From the NCBI RefSeq assembly GCF_030864005.1, contig NZ_CP132976.1, positions 4,464,001 to 4,528,000 of the forward strand: a stretch of 64,000 nt of DNA, written 5' to 3'. Position 1 is the stretch's first letter; every line of letters starts with the position of its first letter. Both the position numbers and the translations under genes were made by a program. Below the pieces are notes generated by a model. It made no database searches and was not told the origin of the DNA. It saw nothing but the letters and a program-made list of their open reading frames with translations. Source of the DNA: Achromobacter seleniivolatilans. GTDB taxonomy: Bacteria > Pseudomonadota > Gammaproteobacteria > Burkholderiales > Burkholderiaceae_B. Shown here one piece after another: positions 46,119-55,142 of this stretch.

Positions 46119-47111
46119 ATGCGCGCGACATCCGGAACGATCAGACTGCTGGCTAGCGCTTTCGCCACCAGCCTGTGCCTGGCTTCTGCCAATGCCTGGG
46201 CGCAAGCTGCCTATCCGAGCCAGGCGATCAAGTTCATCGTGCCCTATGCAGCTGGCGGCAGCTCGGATACGCGTTCGCGCCAACTCGCCCAGAAACTCAG
46301 TGATTCGCTGGGCGTGCCGGTCGTGGTGGACAACAAGCCGGGCGCCAGCGGCAACATTGGCACCGGCCAGATTGCCACGGCCAAACCCGATGGCTACACC
46401 ATCGGTTTGGGCAATTTTGCACCGCTGGCCGTCAACAAGGCGCTGTACGAGATGCCCTTCGATCCGGCACGGGATCTGGCTCCCGTGGCGCTTATCGAAC
46501 TGGGGCCTATGGCGTTGGGCGTGAACGACAAGTCGCCATACGCAAATCCGGCAGCGCTGATTCAAGATGCAAAGGCGAACCCCGAAAAACTGAATTACGC
46601 CTCGACGGGTGCGGGCAGCGCATCACACTTGACCACCGAACTGCTCAAGGAGCAGGCCGGCATCAATGCCACCCACGTACCGTATCGGGGCGGCGCGCCT
46701 GCCGTCAACGATTTGATTGCAGGCAATGTGGACTTCTATATCGAATTGCCCAGCCTGTTCCTGCCCCACGCTACCGGCGCCACGCCGCGCATCAAGATCC
46801 TGGCGCTTGCATCCGCCAAGCGCGTCCCCGGCCTGCCCAACGTGCCGACCTTCAAAGAGCTTGGCTTGCCCGATATGGTGGTGTCCAACTGGTTCGGCGT
46901 CGTCGCGCCCGCCGGCACCCCGCCCGAAGTCATCAAGACCTTGAATGAACACATCAACCGCGCCCTGCAAGACAAGCAGTACCGCGGCGTGGTTGAGTCA
47001 CAAGGCGGAGAGGTCGCAGGCGGCACGCCCGAACAGTTCCAGGCCTTCATAGCCAGCGAAAGCGAGCGTTGGACGCAATTGATCCGTCAAAAGCAGATCA
47101 AGGTTCAGTAA
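46119..47111 (+). CDS. Bug-family tripartite tricarboxylate transporter binding protein
   Basis: This 330-residue periplasmic protein belongs to the large Bug (TctC) family of Bordetella-like bacteria. A Sec signal peptide ends at AWA|Q (residue 28). Family motifs are IKFIVPYAAGGSSDTRSR, NKPGASGNIGT and KPDGYTIGLG; the AGG loop binds the ligand carboxylate through water. The neighbouring TctA/TctB membrane genes are absent, which is normal for orphan Bug proteins. It is coupled to the amidase gene (TAATG), so the ligand is probably an amide or its acid. Confidence 0.93.
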   Translation: MRATSGTIRLLASAFATSLCLASANAWAQAAYPSQAIKFIVPYAAGGSSDTRSRQLAQKLSDSLGVPVVVDNKPGASGNIGTGQIATAKPDGYTIGLGNFAPLAVNKALYEMPFDPARDLAPVALIELGPMALGVNDKSPYANPAALIQDAKANPEKLNYASTGAGSASHLTTELLKEQAGINATHVPYRGGAPAVNDLIAGNVDFYIELPSLFLPHATGATPRIKILALASAKRVPGLPNVPTFKELGLPDMVVSNWFGVVAPAGTPPEVIKTLNEHINRALQDKQYRGVVESQGGEVAGGTPEQFQAFIASESERWTQLIRQKQIKVQ

Positions 47112-48325
47112 TGCTCAACGCGCAAGAAGCATGGGCCAGAAGCAGGGCTCAGGACGCCGGGACCCGCGCCTGGGCTTACTTGGCCGAAACCGCCGGCCCG
47201 TTGCCACAAAGCTCCGGACAGACCCTGCACGCCCTGGCTGGCGTGGGGTTTGGAGTCAAAGATGTGATCGACGTCGCCGGTATGCCGACACGGTCCGGCT
47301 CGCCCGCCACGTCATCCGCGCCCGCTAGATGGGACGCCAGTTGTGTAGCCCAATTAAGGGCCGCAGGCGCTGTGCCAATAGGCAAAACCGTGACCGCGGA
47401 ATTCGCCTACGCGTCTCCCGGCCCCACCCGCAATCCACACAATTTTGCTCATACTCCAGGCGGGTCTTCCAGCGGCTCTGCCGCTGCGGTGGCGGCAGGC
47501 ATGGTGGATATTGCATTGGGCACACAGACTGGCGGTTCGATGATCCGGCCGGCGGCGTTCTGCGGCGTGGTCGGATTCAAACCCACTTTCGGCCGGGTCC
47601 ACCGGCACGGCATGAACGTACTGTGCGATTCCCTGGACACCATCGGCTGGTTCAGCCGCACGGTCGCTCAGTCGCAATCCGTGGCATCCGTGCTGTTGGC
47701 GGAAGATGGCACGAATCAGGAAAGCGCGGAGACGCGCGCGCCTCGCGTCGCGCTCTTGCCCTGCGATGACATAGGCGCAATCAGCGCCGCAGCACGGCAG
47801 GCGCTAAACGACTGCGCTGCGCGATTGCGCGATAAAGGCGCAACGGTTCTCGTCCCGCCTGAGGACCTGGACGTAAATACCGTGTTGCACTTGCACGCGC
47901 AAATCATGCATGCCGAACTGGCGCGTGCCCTGCTGCCAATTTTGCGTAGTTCACAGGCCGCCTTGCTGTCACCCGTGCTGCTAGATGCCATCGCGCACGG
48001 TCTGTCGATTTCGCATGCCGAATATGTGTCGCTTCAACAAGCGCGTCTGTGCCTGTCGCAAGACTGGCTGGATCGCTTCAAAGATGTCGACTTCATCATT
48101 ACGCCCAGCGCTCCTGGCGAGGCGCCTAGGGGTTTGCAATCCACCGGTTCGTCGCTGTTCAACCGAGTCTGGTCGTTGCTGGGCTGGCCTGCACTGCATT
48201 TGCCCGCTGGCCGCACCGAAAGCGGTTTGCCCGTAGGAGTGCAGTGGGTTGCACGGCCGGACCAGGATCATGCCTTGCTGTCCTGGGCCCGGCAATGGCA
48301 TACACCGGACGACGCGGCGCGGTGA
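47111..48325 (+). CDS. Amidase signature family hydrolase
   Basis: This 404-residue amidase has the Ser-cisSer-Lys triad: Lys50 (GVKDVID), Ser119 (PGGSSSGS) and Ser143 (GTQTGGSMIRP), with the family's 24-residue Ser-Ser spacing. It hydrolyses an amide to acid and ammonia. ATG at 47111 shares one base with the Bug stop. It has no signal peptide, so it acts in the cytoplasm. Shorter than most (family ~450-500), with a compact C-terminus. It could also be an allophanate or carbamoyl hydrolase. Substrate unknown. Confidence 0.9.
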   Translation: MLNAQEAWARSRAQDAGTRAWAYLAETAGPLPQSSGQTLHALAGVGFGVKDVIDVAGMPTRSGSPATSSAPARWDASCVAQLRAAGAVPIGKTVTAEFAYASPGPTRNPHNFAHTPGGSSSGSAAAVAAGMVDIALGTQTGGSMIRPAAFCGVVGFKPTFGRVHRHGMNVLCDSLDTIGWFSRTVAQSQSVASVLLAEDGTNQESAETRAPRVALLPCDDIGAISAAARQALNDCAARLRDKGATVLVPPEDLDVNTVLHLHAQIMHAELARALLPILRSSQAALLSPVLLDAIAHGLSISHAEYVSLQQARLCLSQDWLDRFKDVDFIITPSAPGEAPRGLQSTGSSLFNRVWSLLGWPALHLPAGRTESGLPVGVQWVARPDQDHALLSWARQWHTPDDAAR

Positions 48326-48349
48326 CACTGAGCCACCGCGCCATCGCGC

Positions 48350-49027
48350 CTAGCGCGTGGTGACCGCTTGCTGCGACTCGTAGTGCGGCGAGCGCGGGCC
48401 GTACAAAATGGCTCCCGAACCGCCAGCGCTGAGCAGCATGTTGTTGGTCATGCCAGCCACGCCGTAGCTGCGATCCGACAGCGTGTTGACGATCTGGTCG
48501 ACCATGGCTTGCACCAGCATGCCGAGCAAACCGCCGCCGCTATTGTTGTTGCCCTGGACTACCTTCTTCGACCCGCTCCACAGCTTCGCGCCGTTGCGCA
48601 AGTCCAGCAGCTCGGCATCGACCTCGACCGTGACCGAACTGGCCAAGACCGCATAGCTTGAGCCGTATTGCTTGACCGTCATGTAAAGCGCGGCGTCAGC
48701 GCCGAAGATCTCGCGCAGCTTGACGGCGGGCAGCTCGTGGATCTCGTCGGGCGTGGTCATGCCGTTCTGCTTGAACGTCTCGTCCATGACGCCCACCGGA
48801 ATCACGTAGTAGCCCGACTCGGCCAGCGGCCGCGTGGCTTGCGACAACACGGCTGCTGCCGCGCTGGCATCCACCGACGAGTTCAGCGGCGGCAGGACCA
48901 GAATGGACGCCGGATTGCTTTCGCGGAACGCGGTGTAATCCAGGTTGCTCTTTTGCGGAGCGACGCAACCTGCCAGCAAGGCAACAACGGCCAACAAACC
49001 TGCTCGGAAAATGCTGGTCATCATCAT
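48350..49027 (-). CDS. DUF799 lipoprotein (GNA1162-like)
   Basis: This 225-residue lipoprotein has a lipobox LLAGC with lipid on Cys21. The mature part matches DUF799, the family of neisserial antigen GNA1162, with ILVLPPLNSSVDASAA and YYVIPVGVMDETFKQNGM. No enzymatic motif is visible; the fold resembles TolB N-terminal domains and may form part of an outer-membrane complex. Its ATG overlaps the DUF4810 stop by 4 bp, so it is the third gene of a lipoprotein operon with CsgG. Confidence 0.88.
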   Translation of the reverse strand: MMMTSIFRAGLLAVVALLAGCVAPQKSNLDYTAFRESNPASILVLPPLNSSVDASAAAAVLSQATRPLAESGYYVIPVGVMDETFKQNGMTTPDEIHELPAVKLREIFGADAALYMTVKQYGSSYAVLASSVTVEVDAELLDLRNGAKLWSGSKKVVQGNNNSGGGLLGMLVQAMVDQIVNTLSDRSYGVAGMTNNMLLSAGGSGAILYGPRSPHYESQQAVTTR

Positions 49028-49497
49028 GATCCCTTCTTCGAAACGGCGGCGTTTGCCGACTCCGGCTTGGTGGCGCTGGCCGATTCATCGGCAGGCGCGC
49101 TGGCGCTTGGCTGCGCAGGGGCCTTGCCCACGTTGCGCATCAGGAAATCCATAAACTGCGTGGACTCGGGAAACGCCACCTTCTCGCCCTGCAATTGCTC
49201 GACGGCCTTATCGCCGTCGCCCATCTTCAGGTAGAGCATGCCCAGGTGCGCACGGAATCCCGGGGGCAGCTCAACGTTCGCCGACCGCGCGGTTTCAATG
49301 TTCTTTTCCAGTGCCTGGGCTTGTACCGCGCTGTCCGCGCCATCGTCCTGGAGGTAGGCGTAGACCGACGGTTGGTAAGCCTGCCAGCTGTACAAGGGCT
49401 TGGCGCGCGGCTGTGCGCATGCGCTCAACAACACGGCGACGGCAACGATGGCCAAGCCGCGGCCAGCTCGCGCAAACGAGTTCGATTGATGGTTCAA
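49024..49497 (-). CDS. DUF4810 lipoprotein
   Basis: This 157-residue lipoprotein has a signal with lipobox LLSAC, Cys27 being lipidated. The mature start LYSWQAYQPSVYAYL and the TPR-like helix region FRAHLGMLYLKMGDGDKAVEQLQ fit the DUF4810 family. A Ser/Ala-rich tail (about 130-157) is low complexity. It sits between CsgG-like and DUF799 genes, the usual three-gene order. Confidence 0.87.
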   Translation of the reverse strand: MNHQSNSFARAGRGLAIVAVAVLLSACAQPRAKPLYSWQAYQPSVYAYLQDDGADSAVQAQALEKNIETARSANVELPPGFRAHLGMLYLKMGDGDKAVEQLQGEKVAFPESTQFMDFLMRNVGKAPAQPSASAPADESASATKPESANAAVSKKGS

Positions 49498-49508
49498 GGC
49501 CAGCCCCT

Positions 49509-50186
49509 TTAGTTAGCGGTCGGCTGCCAGGCGCCTTGCTCGATGCCATCGACCAGGCGGTCTACGGCTTCGCGGATCGCCAGGTCCAGCACCTTGCCGT
49601 TCAGCGTGGAGTCGTAGCCTGCCGTGCCGCCAAAGCCGATCACTTCGCGATTCGACAGGGCGTATTCGCCTGCGCCTGACGCGGAATACACGACTTCAGA
49701 CGTGGTGACGTCCACGACATTGAGGTCCACCTTGGCATAGGCAACCTGCTCTTTGCTGCGGCCCAGAATGCCAAACAATTGCTGGTCGCCCGTTACCTTG
49801 CGGCCAAACGCGGTGACGTCGCCCGTGACGACGTAGCGCGCGCCCTTGATCTGGTTGGCTTTCTTATTGAATGCGGCTTCCTGCTTGATCTCCGAGATGT
49901 TCTCGCGATCCATCACTTGGAAACGGCCGCTGCGTTGCAGGTGGCTGACAAGAATCGTTTTGGACTGGCCGCCCAGGCGATCCACGCCATCGGAAAACAC
50001 GCCGCGCAGATAGTTCGTACGGTTATCGAATTTGCCCACCGAGATCGGGCTGCGCACGCCGGCGTACGGCTTGCTTGCGGCGGCGGTTGCGGGTACGGCC
50101 ACGGCTTGCGAACGCTCGGTAGCGCAGCCTGCAATTACCGCCGACAGAACTGCCAGCGCGCCAATTTTTACGACCTTGTTCAGCAT
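49509..50186 (-). CDS. CsgG/HfaB-family lipoprotein
   Basis: This 225-residue lipoprotein has lipobox VIAGC (Cys21) and the CsgG-type core with VGKFDNRTNYLRGVF, FQVMDRENISEI and VVTGDVTAFG. CsgG itself forms the curli secretion pore; this shorter homologue lacks other curli genes around it, so a pore role is not shown. It is the first gene of the three-lipoprotein operon. ATG at 50186 has a GGAGAG SD and follows a good sigma-70 promoter. Confidence 0.87.
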   Translation of the reverse strand: MLNKVVKIGALAVLSAVIAGCATERSQAVAVPATAAASKPYAGVRSPISVGKFDNRTNYLRGVFSDGVDRLGGQSKTILVSHLQRSGRFQVMDRENISEIKQEAAFNKKANQIKGARYVVTGDVTAFGRKVTGDQQLFGILGRSKEQVAYAKVDLNVVDVTTSEVVYSASGAGEYALSNREVIGFGGTAGYDSTLNGKVLDLAIREAVDRLVDGIEQGAWQPTAN

Positions 50187-50608
50187 TGTTTCTCTCCGGC
50201 CGCCCCTGTCACCCACAGGCGAAAGACGGCAATACAGCGTGAATTCGAGCAGGGAGTATATACAAATTAATACAATAGATACCAATTGAATTAAGTGCCA
50301 AATACCCCGTATTTTTGTCCTATCCCCATTAATCGATGCGTAACCCTGCGCTAACGCAGCAGAAATTCCTGCACTGCGAGTACGCAAGAAGCCGTTGATT
50401 AACTGGCTAGAACTATATGAGCGAAGCGGGTGCGAAAACTCTAAGAACATTCAGAAATTGGACAGGGTTGTTTGCGACTTAGTCCTGTTCTACCGAAGGT
50501 AACGGGGGGCTTTCCTTAACCAAATATTGACGTTGCCGGGCTTAAACTGCCTGATCGCAATACGCTTCCGGCCCCGGTCCGCACCGCACGGAAAAAGGTT
50601 GATCTGGC
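50187..50608. other. Divergent intergenic region
   Basis: This 422-bp gap between the lipoprotein operon and the ClC gene is AT-rich at 50256-50330. It contains a minus-strand promoter (listed separately). No gene is apparent and I see no confident plus-strand promoter. Confidence 0.5.
50257..50285 (-). promoter_or_regulatory. Sigma-70 promoter of the CsgG lipoprotein operon
   Basis: Read on the minus strand, TTGGTA and TATATA are separated by exactly 17 bp in an AT-rich stretch 71 bp before the CsgG-like start. No other candidate in the gap is as good. Confidence 0.65.
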
Positions 50609-51916
50609 ATGAATAAATCATCGGATGACGATCAGCCATTACGGCGCCCCATCCTGTTCGCGGCGGTCATCCTGACCGGGGTCTGCGCTGGCCTGGGCGG
50701 CATGTTGCTAGGGATGCTGTTGCACGCCGTCCAGCACCTGGCGTATGGCTACAGCCAGGGCCACGTAATCAGCGAAGAGACCTTCCTGCAAGGCGTCCAA
50801 GCCGCAAGCGGATCGCGGCGTTTGCTGGTGCTGACCCTGTGCGGTCTGGTGGCCGGTGGCGGCTGGTGGCTGATCTACCGCTATGGCCGGCCCCTGCTCA
50901 GCGTGGCGCAGACCGTGAAAGACCCCACGCTGAAAATGCCGCCTGCGACCACACTGGCGCACGCCATCCTGCAAATCATCACCGTTGCGTTAGGTTCGCC
51001 CTTGGGGCGTGAGGTTGCCCCGCGCGAAGTCGGTGCGCTCGCGGGCGGCTGGCTGTCGGACCGGGCACGGTTGCCACCCGAGCAGCGGCGCCTGTTGATC
51101 GCCTGCGGCGCCGGCGCCGGATTGGCAGCCGTTTATAACGTGCCCTTGGGCGCGGCCGTGTTTGTGCTGGAAGTGCTGCTGGTCACCTTCGCCTGGCCCG
51201 CCGCCGCCATGGCGCTTGCGACCTGCTGCATCGGCGCCGTGGTCGCGTGGATCGGCCTGGGCAACGAAACCCAGTACATCGTGCCCGCCATGTCGGTCAG
51301 CGCCAGCCTGATTGTCTGGGCGGCGCTCACTGGCCCCTTGTTTGGCGCCGCTGCGTATGGCTTCGTCAGGCTGACCACTGCCGCGCGGCGTCACCCGGCC
51401 CGGGGCTGGCAACTGCCCGTCGCGTCTTTGCTGAACTTCACCTTCATCGGTTGCCTGGCTATTTACCTGCCAGCGCTGCTGGGCAACGGCAAGGGCCCCG
51501 CGCAACTGGGATTCAGCAGCGAACTGACGCTGGGACTCGCCCTGCTGTTGCTTGTTTTCAAGGTGACGATCTGCGCCACCACGTTGCGCGCGGGCGCCTC
51601 CGGCGGTTTGCTCACGCCGGGCATCGCGATTGGCGCGTTGCTGGCAACGGTGCTGGGCACGGCATGGAGTCTGCTGTGGCCCGACGCGCCACCCGGCGCC
51701 TACGCCGTCGTGGGCGCCGCAGCATTTCTGGCGTCATCCATGAGCATGCCGCTGACCGCCATCGTACTGATCACGGAATTCACACGTGTCGACCAGAGTT
51801 TTCTGGTGCCTATCATTCTGGCCGTGGCGGGCTCCACATTGACTCACCAACTTTGCACCGCACGCGCGGCCAGAATCCCGGCAGCGGCAAACGAGCCGGT
51901 ACGCAGCACCTCTTGA
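50609..51916 (+). CDS. ClC-family chloride channel / H+ antiporter
   Basis: This 435-residue membrane protein has the ClC inverted-repeat architecture. The selectivity region reads GSPLGREVAPREVG, where the canonical GREGP has become GREVAP; the gating Glu is kept. YNVPLGAAVF and GASGGLLTPG are further family motifs. ClC proteins of this type exchange chloride for protons. It is followed after 13 bp by a YdeP-like gene, and in enteric bacteria both types are linked to acid resistance. Confidence 0.9.
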   Translation: MNKSSDDDQPLRRPILFAAVILTGVCAGLGGMLLGMLLHAVQHLAYGYSQGHVISEETFLQGVQAASGSRRLLVLTLCGLVAGGGWWLIYRYGRPLLSVAQTVKDPTLKMPPATTLAHAILQIITVALGSPLGREVAPREVGALAGGWLSDRARLPPEQRRLLIACGAGAGLAAVYNVPLGAAVFVLEVLLVTFAWPAAAMALATCCIGAVVAWIGLGNETQYIVPAMSVSASLIVWAALTGPLFGAAAYGFVRLTTAARRHPARGWQLPVASLLNFTFIGCLAIYLPALLGNGKGPAQLGFSSELTLGLALLLLVFKVTICATTLRAGASGGLLTPGIAIGALLATVLGTAWSLLWPDAPPGAYAVVGAAAFLASSMSMPLTAIVLITEFTRVDQSFLVPIILAVAGSTLTHQLCTARAARIPAAANEPVRSTS

Positions 51917-51929
51917 GCGAAGCACATTC

Positions 51930-54191
51930 ATGACCGAACGCAACCTGAAAGGCATCCATCCATACGACGCGCCAGCCGGCGGCTGGGGCGCCCTCAAGGC
52001 GACTGCCCAAGCCGTCGCCGACCAGATGCGCGTAGCAGAAGCCCCGCTGCTGCTCTTGCGCACCAACAAGCCGGATGGCTTTGACTGTCCGGGGTGCGCG
52101 TGGCCGGACAAGGCGCACACGTCCACTTTCCAGTTCTGCGAAAACGGCGCCAAAGCCGTCACATGGGAAGCCACCAAAAAACGCGTCACACCAGAATTTT
52201 TCGCGGCCCACACCGTCACCGAATTGCGGACCTGGACGGATCATGATCTGGAAGACGCCGGCCGCCTGACGCACCCATTGGTGTATGACGCCGCCAGCGA
52301 CACCTATCAGGCCATCGAATGGGATGCGGCTTTTGCCCGCATAGGCAGCACGCTGGCCGCGCTGCCGGACCCGCATGCGGCCGAGTTCTACACCTCTGGC
52401 CGCGCCTCCAACGAAGCCGCCTTTCTGTTCAGCCTCTACGCACGGGAGTATGGAACCAATAATTTCCCCGATTGCTCGAACATGTGTCACGAAGCCACGA
52501 GCGTCGGCTTGCCGCAAGCGATCGGCATCGGCAAGGGCACCGTGTCGCTGGACGATTTCGACACCTGTGACCTGATCATTTCGATGGGCCACAACCCGGG
52601 AACGAATCACCCCCGCATGATGGGCACGCTGCACGAATGCGCGCGCCGCGGCGTTCCCATCATTGTGTTCAACCCACTGCGCGAACGCGCCCTGGAACGC
52701 TTTGCCGATCCGCAGAACGCCGTCGAAATGGGAACTCTGGGGTCCACCCGCATTGCCTCCACCTACTACCAGGTGAAGGTGGGCGGCGACGCAGCGGCCC
52801 TCAAAGGCATCATGAAAGCCCTGCTGGCAGCGGACAGAATCAATCCAGGCGTGCTGGACCACGCCTTCATTGCCGAACACACGCATGGCTTTGACGACTT
52901 TGCACAGGACCTAGACAACACACATTGGGACGGCATCGAGCAGGCGAGCGGTCTGGCGCGGGCTGAATTGGAATCAGTCGCCGCAGCCTACGCCAAATCC
53001 AACGCCACCATCGTCACGTACGGCATGGGCATCACGCAGCACGCGAAGGGCACGCGCAATGTGCAGCAGATTGCGGCGTTGCTGCTGATGCGCGGCAACT
53101 TCGGTAAGCCGGGCGCTGGCATCTGCCCGTTGCGCGGACACTCCAACGTGCAAGGCAACCGTACCGTCGGCATCACTGAAAAGATTGATCCGGTCATGTT
53201 CGACAACATCGAAAAGACTTTTGGATTCAGGCCGCCCGAGCGGCACGGGCATGATGCCGTCGACGCCATGAAAGCCATGATCAGCGGCGACGCGCGCGTT
53301 TTGATCTGCTTGGGCGGTAACTTTGCCGTTGCGCTGTCTGACACCGAACAATGCGCCGCAGGCATGCAGCGACTGGATCTTGCCGTTCATCTGAATACCA
53401 AGCTGAACCGGTCGCACTTGCTGCTAGGCCGCGATTCGATCATCCTGCCGGTTCTGGGACGAACCGAGAGCGATGTCCAGGCAAGCGGCGCGCAATCCAT
53501 TACCGTCGAAGACTCTATGTCCATGGTGCATGCATCGCGCGGCAAGCTTGCGCCCGCATCGGAACACCTGCGTTCTGAACCCGCCATCATTGCCGCCATG
53601 GCCATAGCGACGCTGCCCAACAGCAAGGTGCCGTGGCAGCATCTGGTCGACGACTACAGCCGTATCCGCGACCAGATCGAAAAGGTCTACCCGGACTTCC
53701 AGGGCTACAACGAACGCATCCTGAAACCAGGTGGATTCCGCCTGCCGCTGCCGCCCACCGAACGCATCTGGAAGACGCCGTCAGGCAAGGCCGAGTTCCT
53801 GCCGTTCGATGGTCTGCAAGAAGATGCCGCAGCGGCAGGCACGTTCAAACTGACCACGCTGCGCAGCCACGATCAGTACAACACCACGATCTACGGGCTG
53901 GATGACCGCTATCGCGGCGTGTTCGGCCGGCGCGACGTGCTGTTCATGAACGCGGCGGATCTGAAGGAGCAGGGCATCGAACATGGCGAAGCGGTCGACA
54001 TCTGCACCGGCTTGCCCGGCGAGTCGCATCGGCAGCTAAGGCTGACCGCGATTGCCTACGATATCGCGCCGGGTTCGGTAGGCGCGTACTACCCCGAAGC
54101 CAACAATCTTTGCCCGCTGGACTACCAGGACAAGCAAAGCGGCACGCCCAGTTATAAGTCGATTCCGGTGTTGATCAAGAAGGCGGCGTAA
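51930..54191 (+). CDS. YdeP/FdhF-family molybdopterin oxidoreductase
   Basis: This 753-residue protein belongs to the YdeP branch of formate-dehydrogenase-like molybdoenzymes. The N-terminus has the pair Cys53-x2-Cys56 (DCPGCAWPD) instead of the four-Cys FeS site of true formate dehydrogenases. Cys182 and Cys186 (DCSNMCHEAT) mark the cofactor region, one of them a possible metal ligand. Molybdopterin-binding stretches include ISMGHNPGTNHPRMMG and RGHSNVQGNRTVG. There is no Tat signal, so it is cytoplasmic. In E. coli YdeP has a role in acid resistance, mechanism unclear. It forms an operon with the ClC gene. Confidence 0.9.
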   Translation: MTERNLKGIHPYDAPAGGWGALKATAQAVADQMRVAEAPLLLLRTNKPDGFDCPGCAWPDKAHTSTFQFCENGAKAVTWEATKKRVTPEFFAAHTVTELRTWTDHDLEDAGRLTHPLVYDAASDTYQAIEWDAAFARIGSTLAALPDPHAAEFYTSGRASNEAAFLFSLYAREYGTNNFPDCSNMCHEATSVGLPQAIGIGKGTVSLDDFDTCDLIISMGHNPGTNHPRMMGTLHECARRGVPIIVFNPLRERALERFADPQNAVEMGTLGSTRIASTYYQVKVGGDAAALKGIMKALLAADRINPGVLDHAFIAEHTHGFDDFAQDLDNTHWDGIEQASGLARAELESVAAAYAKSNATIVTYGMGITQHAKGTRNVQQIAALLLMRGNFGKPGAGICPLRGHSNVQGNRTVGITEKIDPVMFDNIEKTFGFRPPERHGHDAVDAMKAMISGDARVLICLGGNFAVALSDTEQCAAGMQRLDLAVHLNTKLNRSHLLLGRDSIILPVLGRTESDVQASGAQSITVEDSMSMVHASRGKLAPASEHLRSEPAIIAAMAIATLPNSKVPWQHLVDDYSRIRDQIEKVYPDFQGYNERILKPGGFRLPLPPTERIWKTPSGKAEFLPFDGLQEDAAAAGTFKLTTLRSHDQYNTTIYGLDDRYRGVFGRRDVLFMNAADLKEQGIEHGEAVDICTGLPGESHRQLRLTAIAYDIAPGSVGAYYPEANNLCPLDYQDKQSGTPSYKSIPVLIKKAA

Positions 54192-54207
54192 CGCACGGGC
54201 GCAACCC

Positions 54208-54984
54208 TCACTTCAATTCCAACGTCGCGCCGATCACGCGCAACGTCGGCATCAGTTGACGCCAGGCATCTTTGGGGATGGCTGCGGGACGCTTGAGTTC
54301 CGCAGCCGCCGGGTCATCCAGCAGATTGCCTTTGCAGGCAAACACGATGCTGTTGGTCATGTCGTCATCGACGACTTCAAACATGGAAGACCCGAACGAC
54401 TCGCGCACACGATCCAGATACTCGTGATGCAGCGGATGATTCACGTGAAAGTTGATCACCAGAATGCCATCATCGCGTAACGCGCGATAGCAATCGGCGT
54501 AGAACGCCGTGGAGCACAGCGCATCGGGTATGCCGCCCACGCCAAAGCCATCCAGAAAGATCACGTCGGCCTGATCCGGCGCATCATGCAGATAATCGGC
54601 GGCATCCGCCTGAATCACGCGAAACCGCGCGTTGTCCTGCGGCACCATGAAAGCGTCGCGCAAACCGATGACCGCAGGATCAATCTCAACCACCGAGATG
54701 TCCGCGCCCGCCAGATAGCGATAGCAAAACTTGGGCAACGACCCGCCCCCCAGACCTACCATCAGCATATGAGCGGGCTCGGGCTTGAACAGCACAAAAC
54801 CCATCATCATTCGCGTGTATTCAAGCTCAAGCGCATCCGGATTCAGCGTAGACATGCTGCTCTGGATTTCTTTCTGCGTGAAATGCAGCGTGCGCCGGGT
54901 TCCGGCATTCTGAATAAAGGGTCTGTGTATGGCCGCCGGTTCGTCGGGCAGGGATGAATCGGCAGGGGCAGTAACGTCGGACAT
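54208..54984 (-). CDS. Spermidine-synthase-like aminopropyl/methyltransferase-fold protein
   Basis: This ~258-residue protein has the Rossmann-like methyltransferase fold: MLMVGLGGGSLPKF (cofactor loop), VVEIDPAVIGLRD (acidic end of strand 2) and DVIFLDGFG (substrate side). It resembles spermidine synthase-like proteins, but the aminopropyl-accepting residues cannot be confirmed, so it may be a related transferase. ATG at 54984 is preferred over a longer frame to 55077. It converges on the YdeP gene with a 16-bp gap. Confidence 0.8.
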   Translation of the reverse strand: MSDVTAPADSSLPDEPAAIHRPFIQNAGTRRTLHFTQKEIQSSMSTLNPDALELEYTRMMMGFVLFKPEPAHMLMVGLGGGSLPKFCYRYLAGADISVVEIDPAVIGLRDAFMVPQDNARFRVIQADAADYLHDAPDQADVIFLDGFGVGGIPDALCSTAFYADCYRALRDDGILVINFHVNHPLHHEYLDRVRESFGSSMFEVVDDDMTNSIVFACKGNLLDDPAAAELKRPAAIPKDAWRQLMPTLRVIGATLELK

Positions 54985-55094
54985 GGATAGAAGGGGATGG
55001 CGGGAGATGTGCAGAAGATAACACTGCGCGGCTGGTTCCTTGCCAGCTGGGGTGTAACCCGTCATGTGTAGCGGCATTCAGGCCGGCATCGGTT

Positions 55095-55125
55095 GCCTGA
55101 TGGGTGCGCGTGGCACCCATCAGGC
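55095..55125 (-). terminator. 13-bp hairpin after the autotransporter gene
   Basis: GCCTGATGGGTGC and GCACCCATCAGGC pair perfectly around a 5-nt loop. It lies 18 bp past the autotransporter stop. No T tract follows, so it may be a transcript-end stabiliser or a Rho-assisted stop rather than a classic terminator. Confidence 0.6.
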
Positions 55126-55142
55126 AGAGGTTGAGCTGGCGC

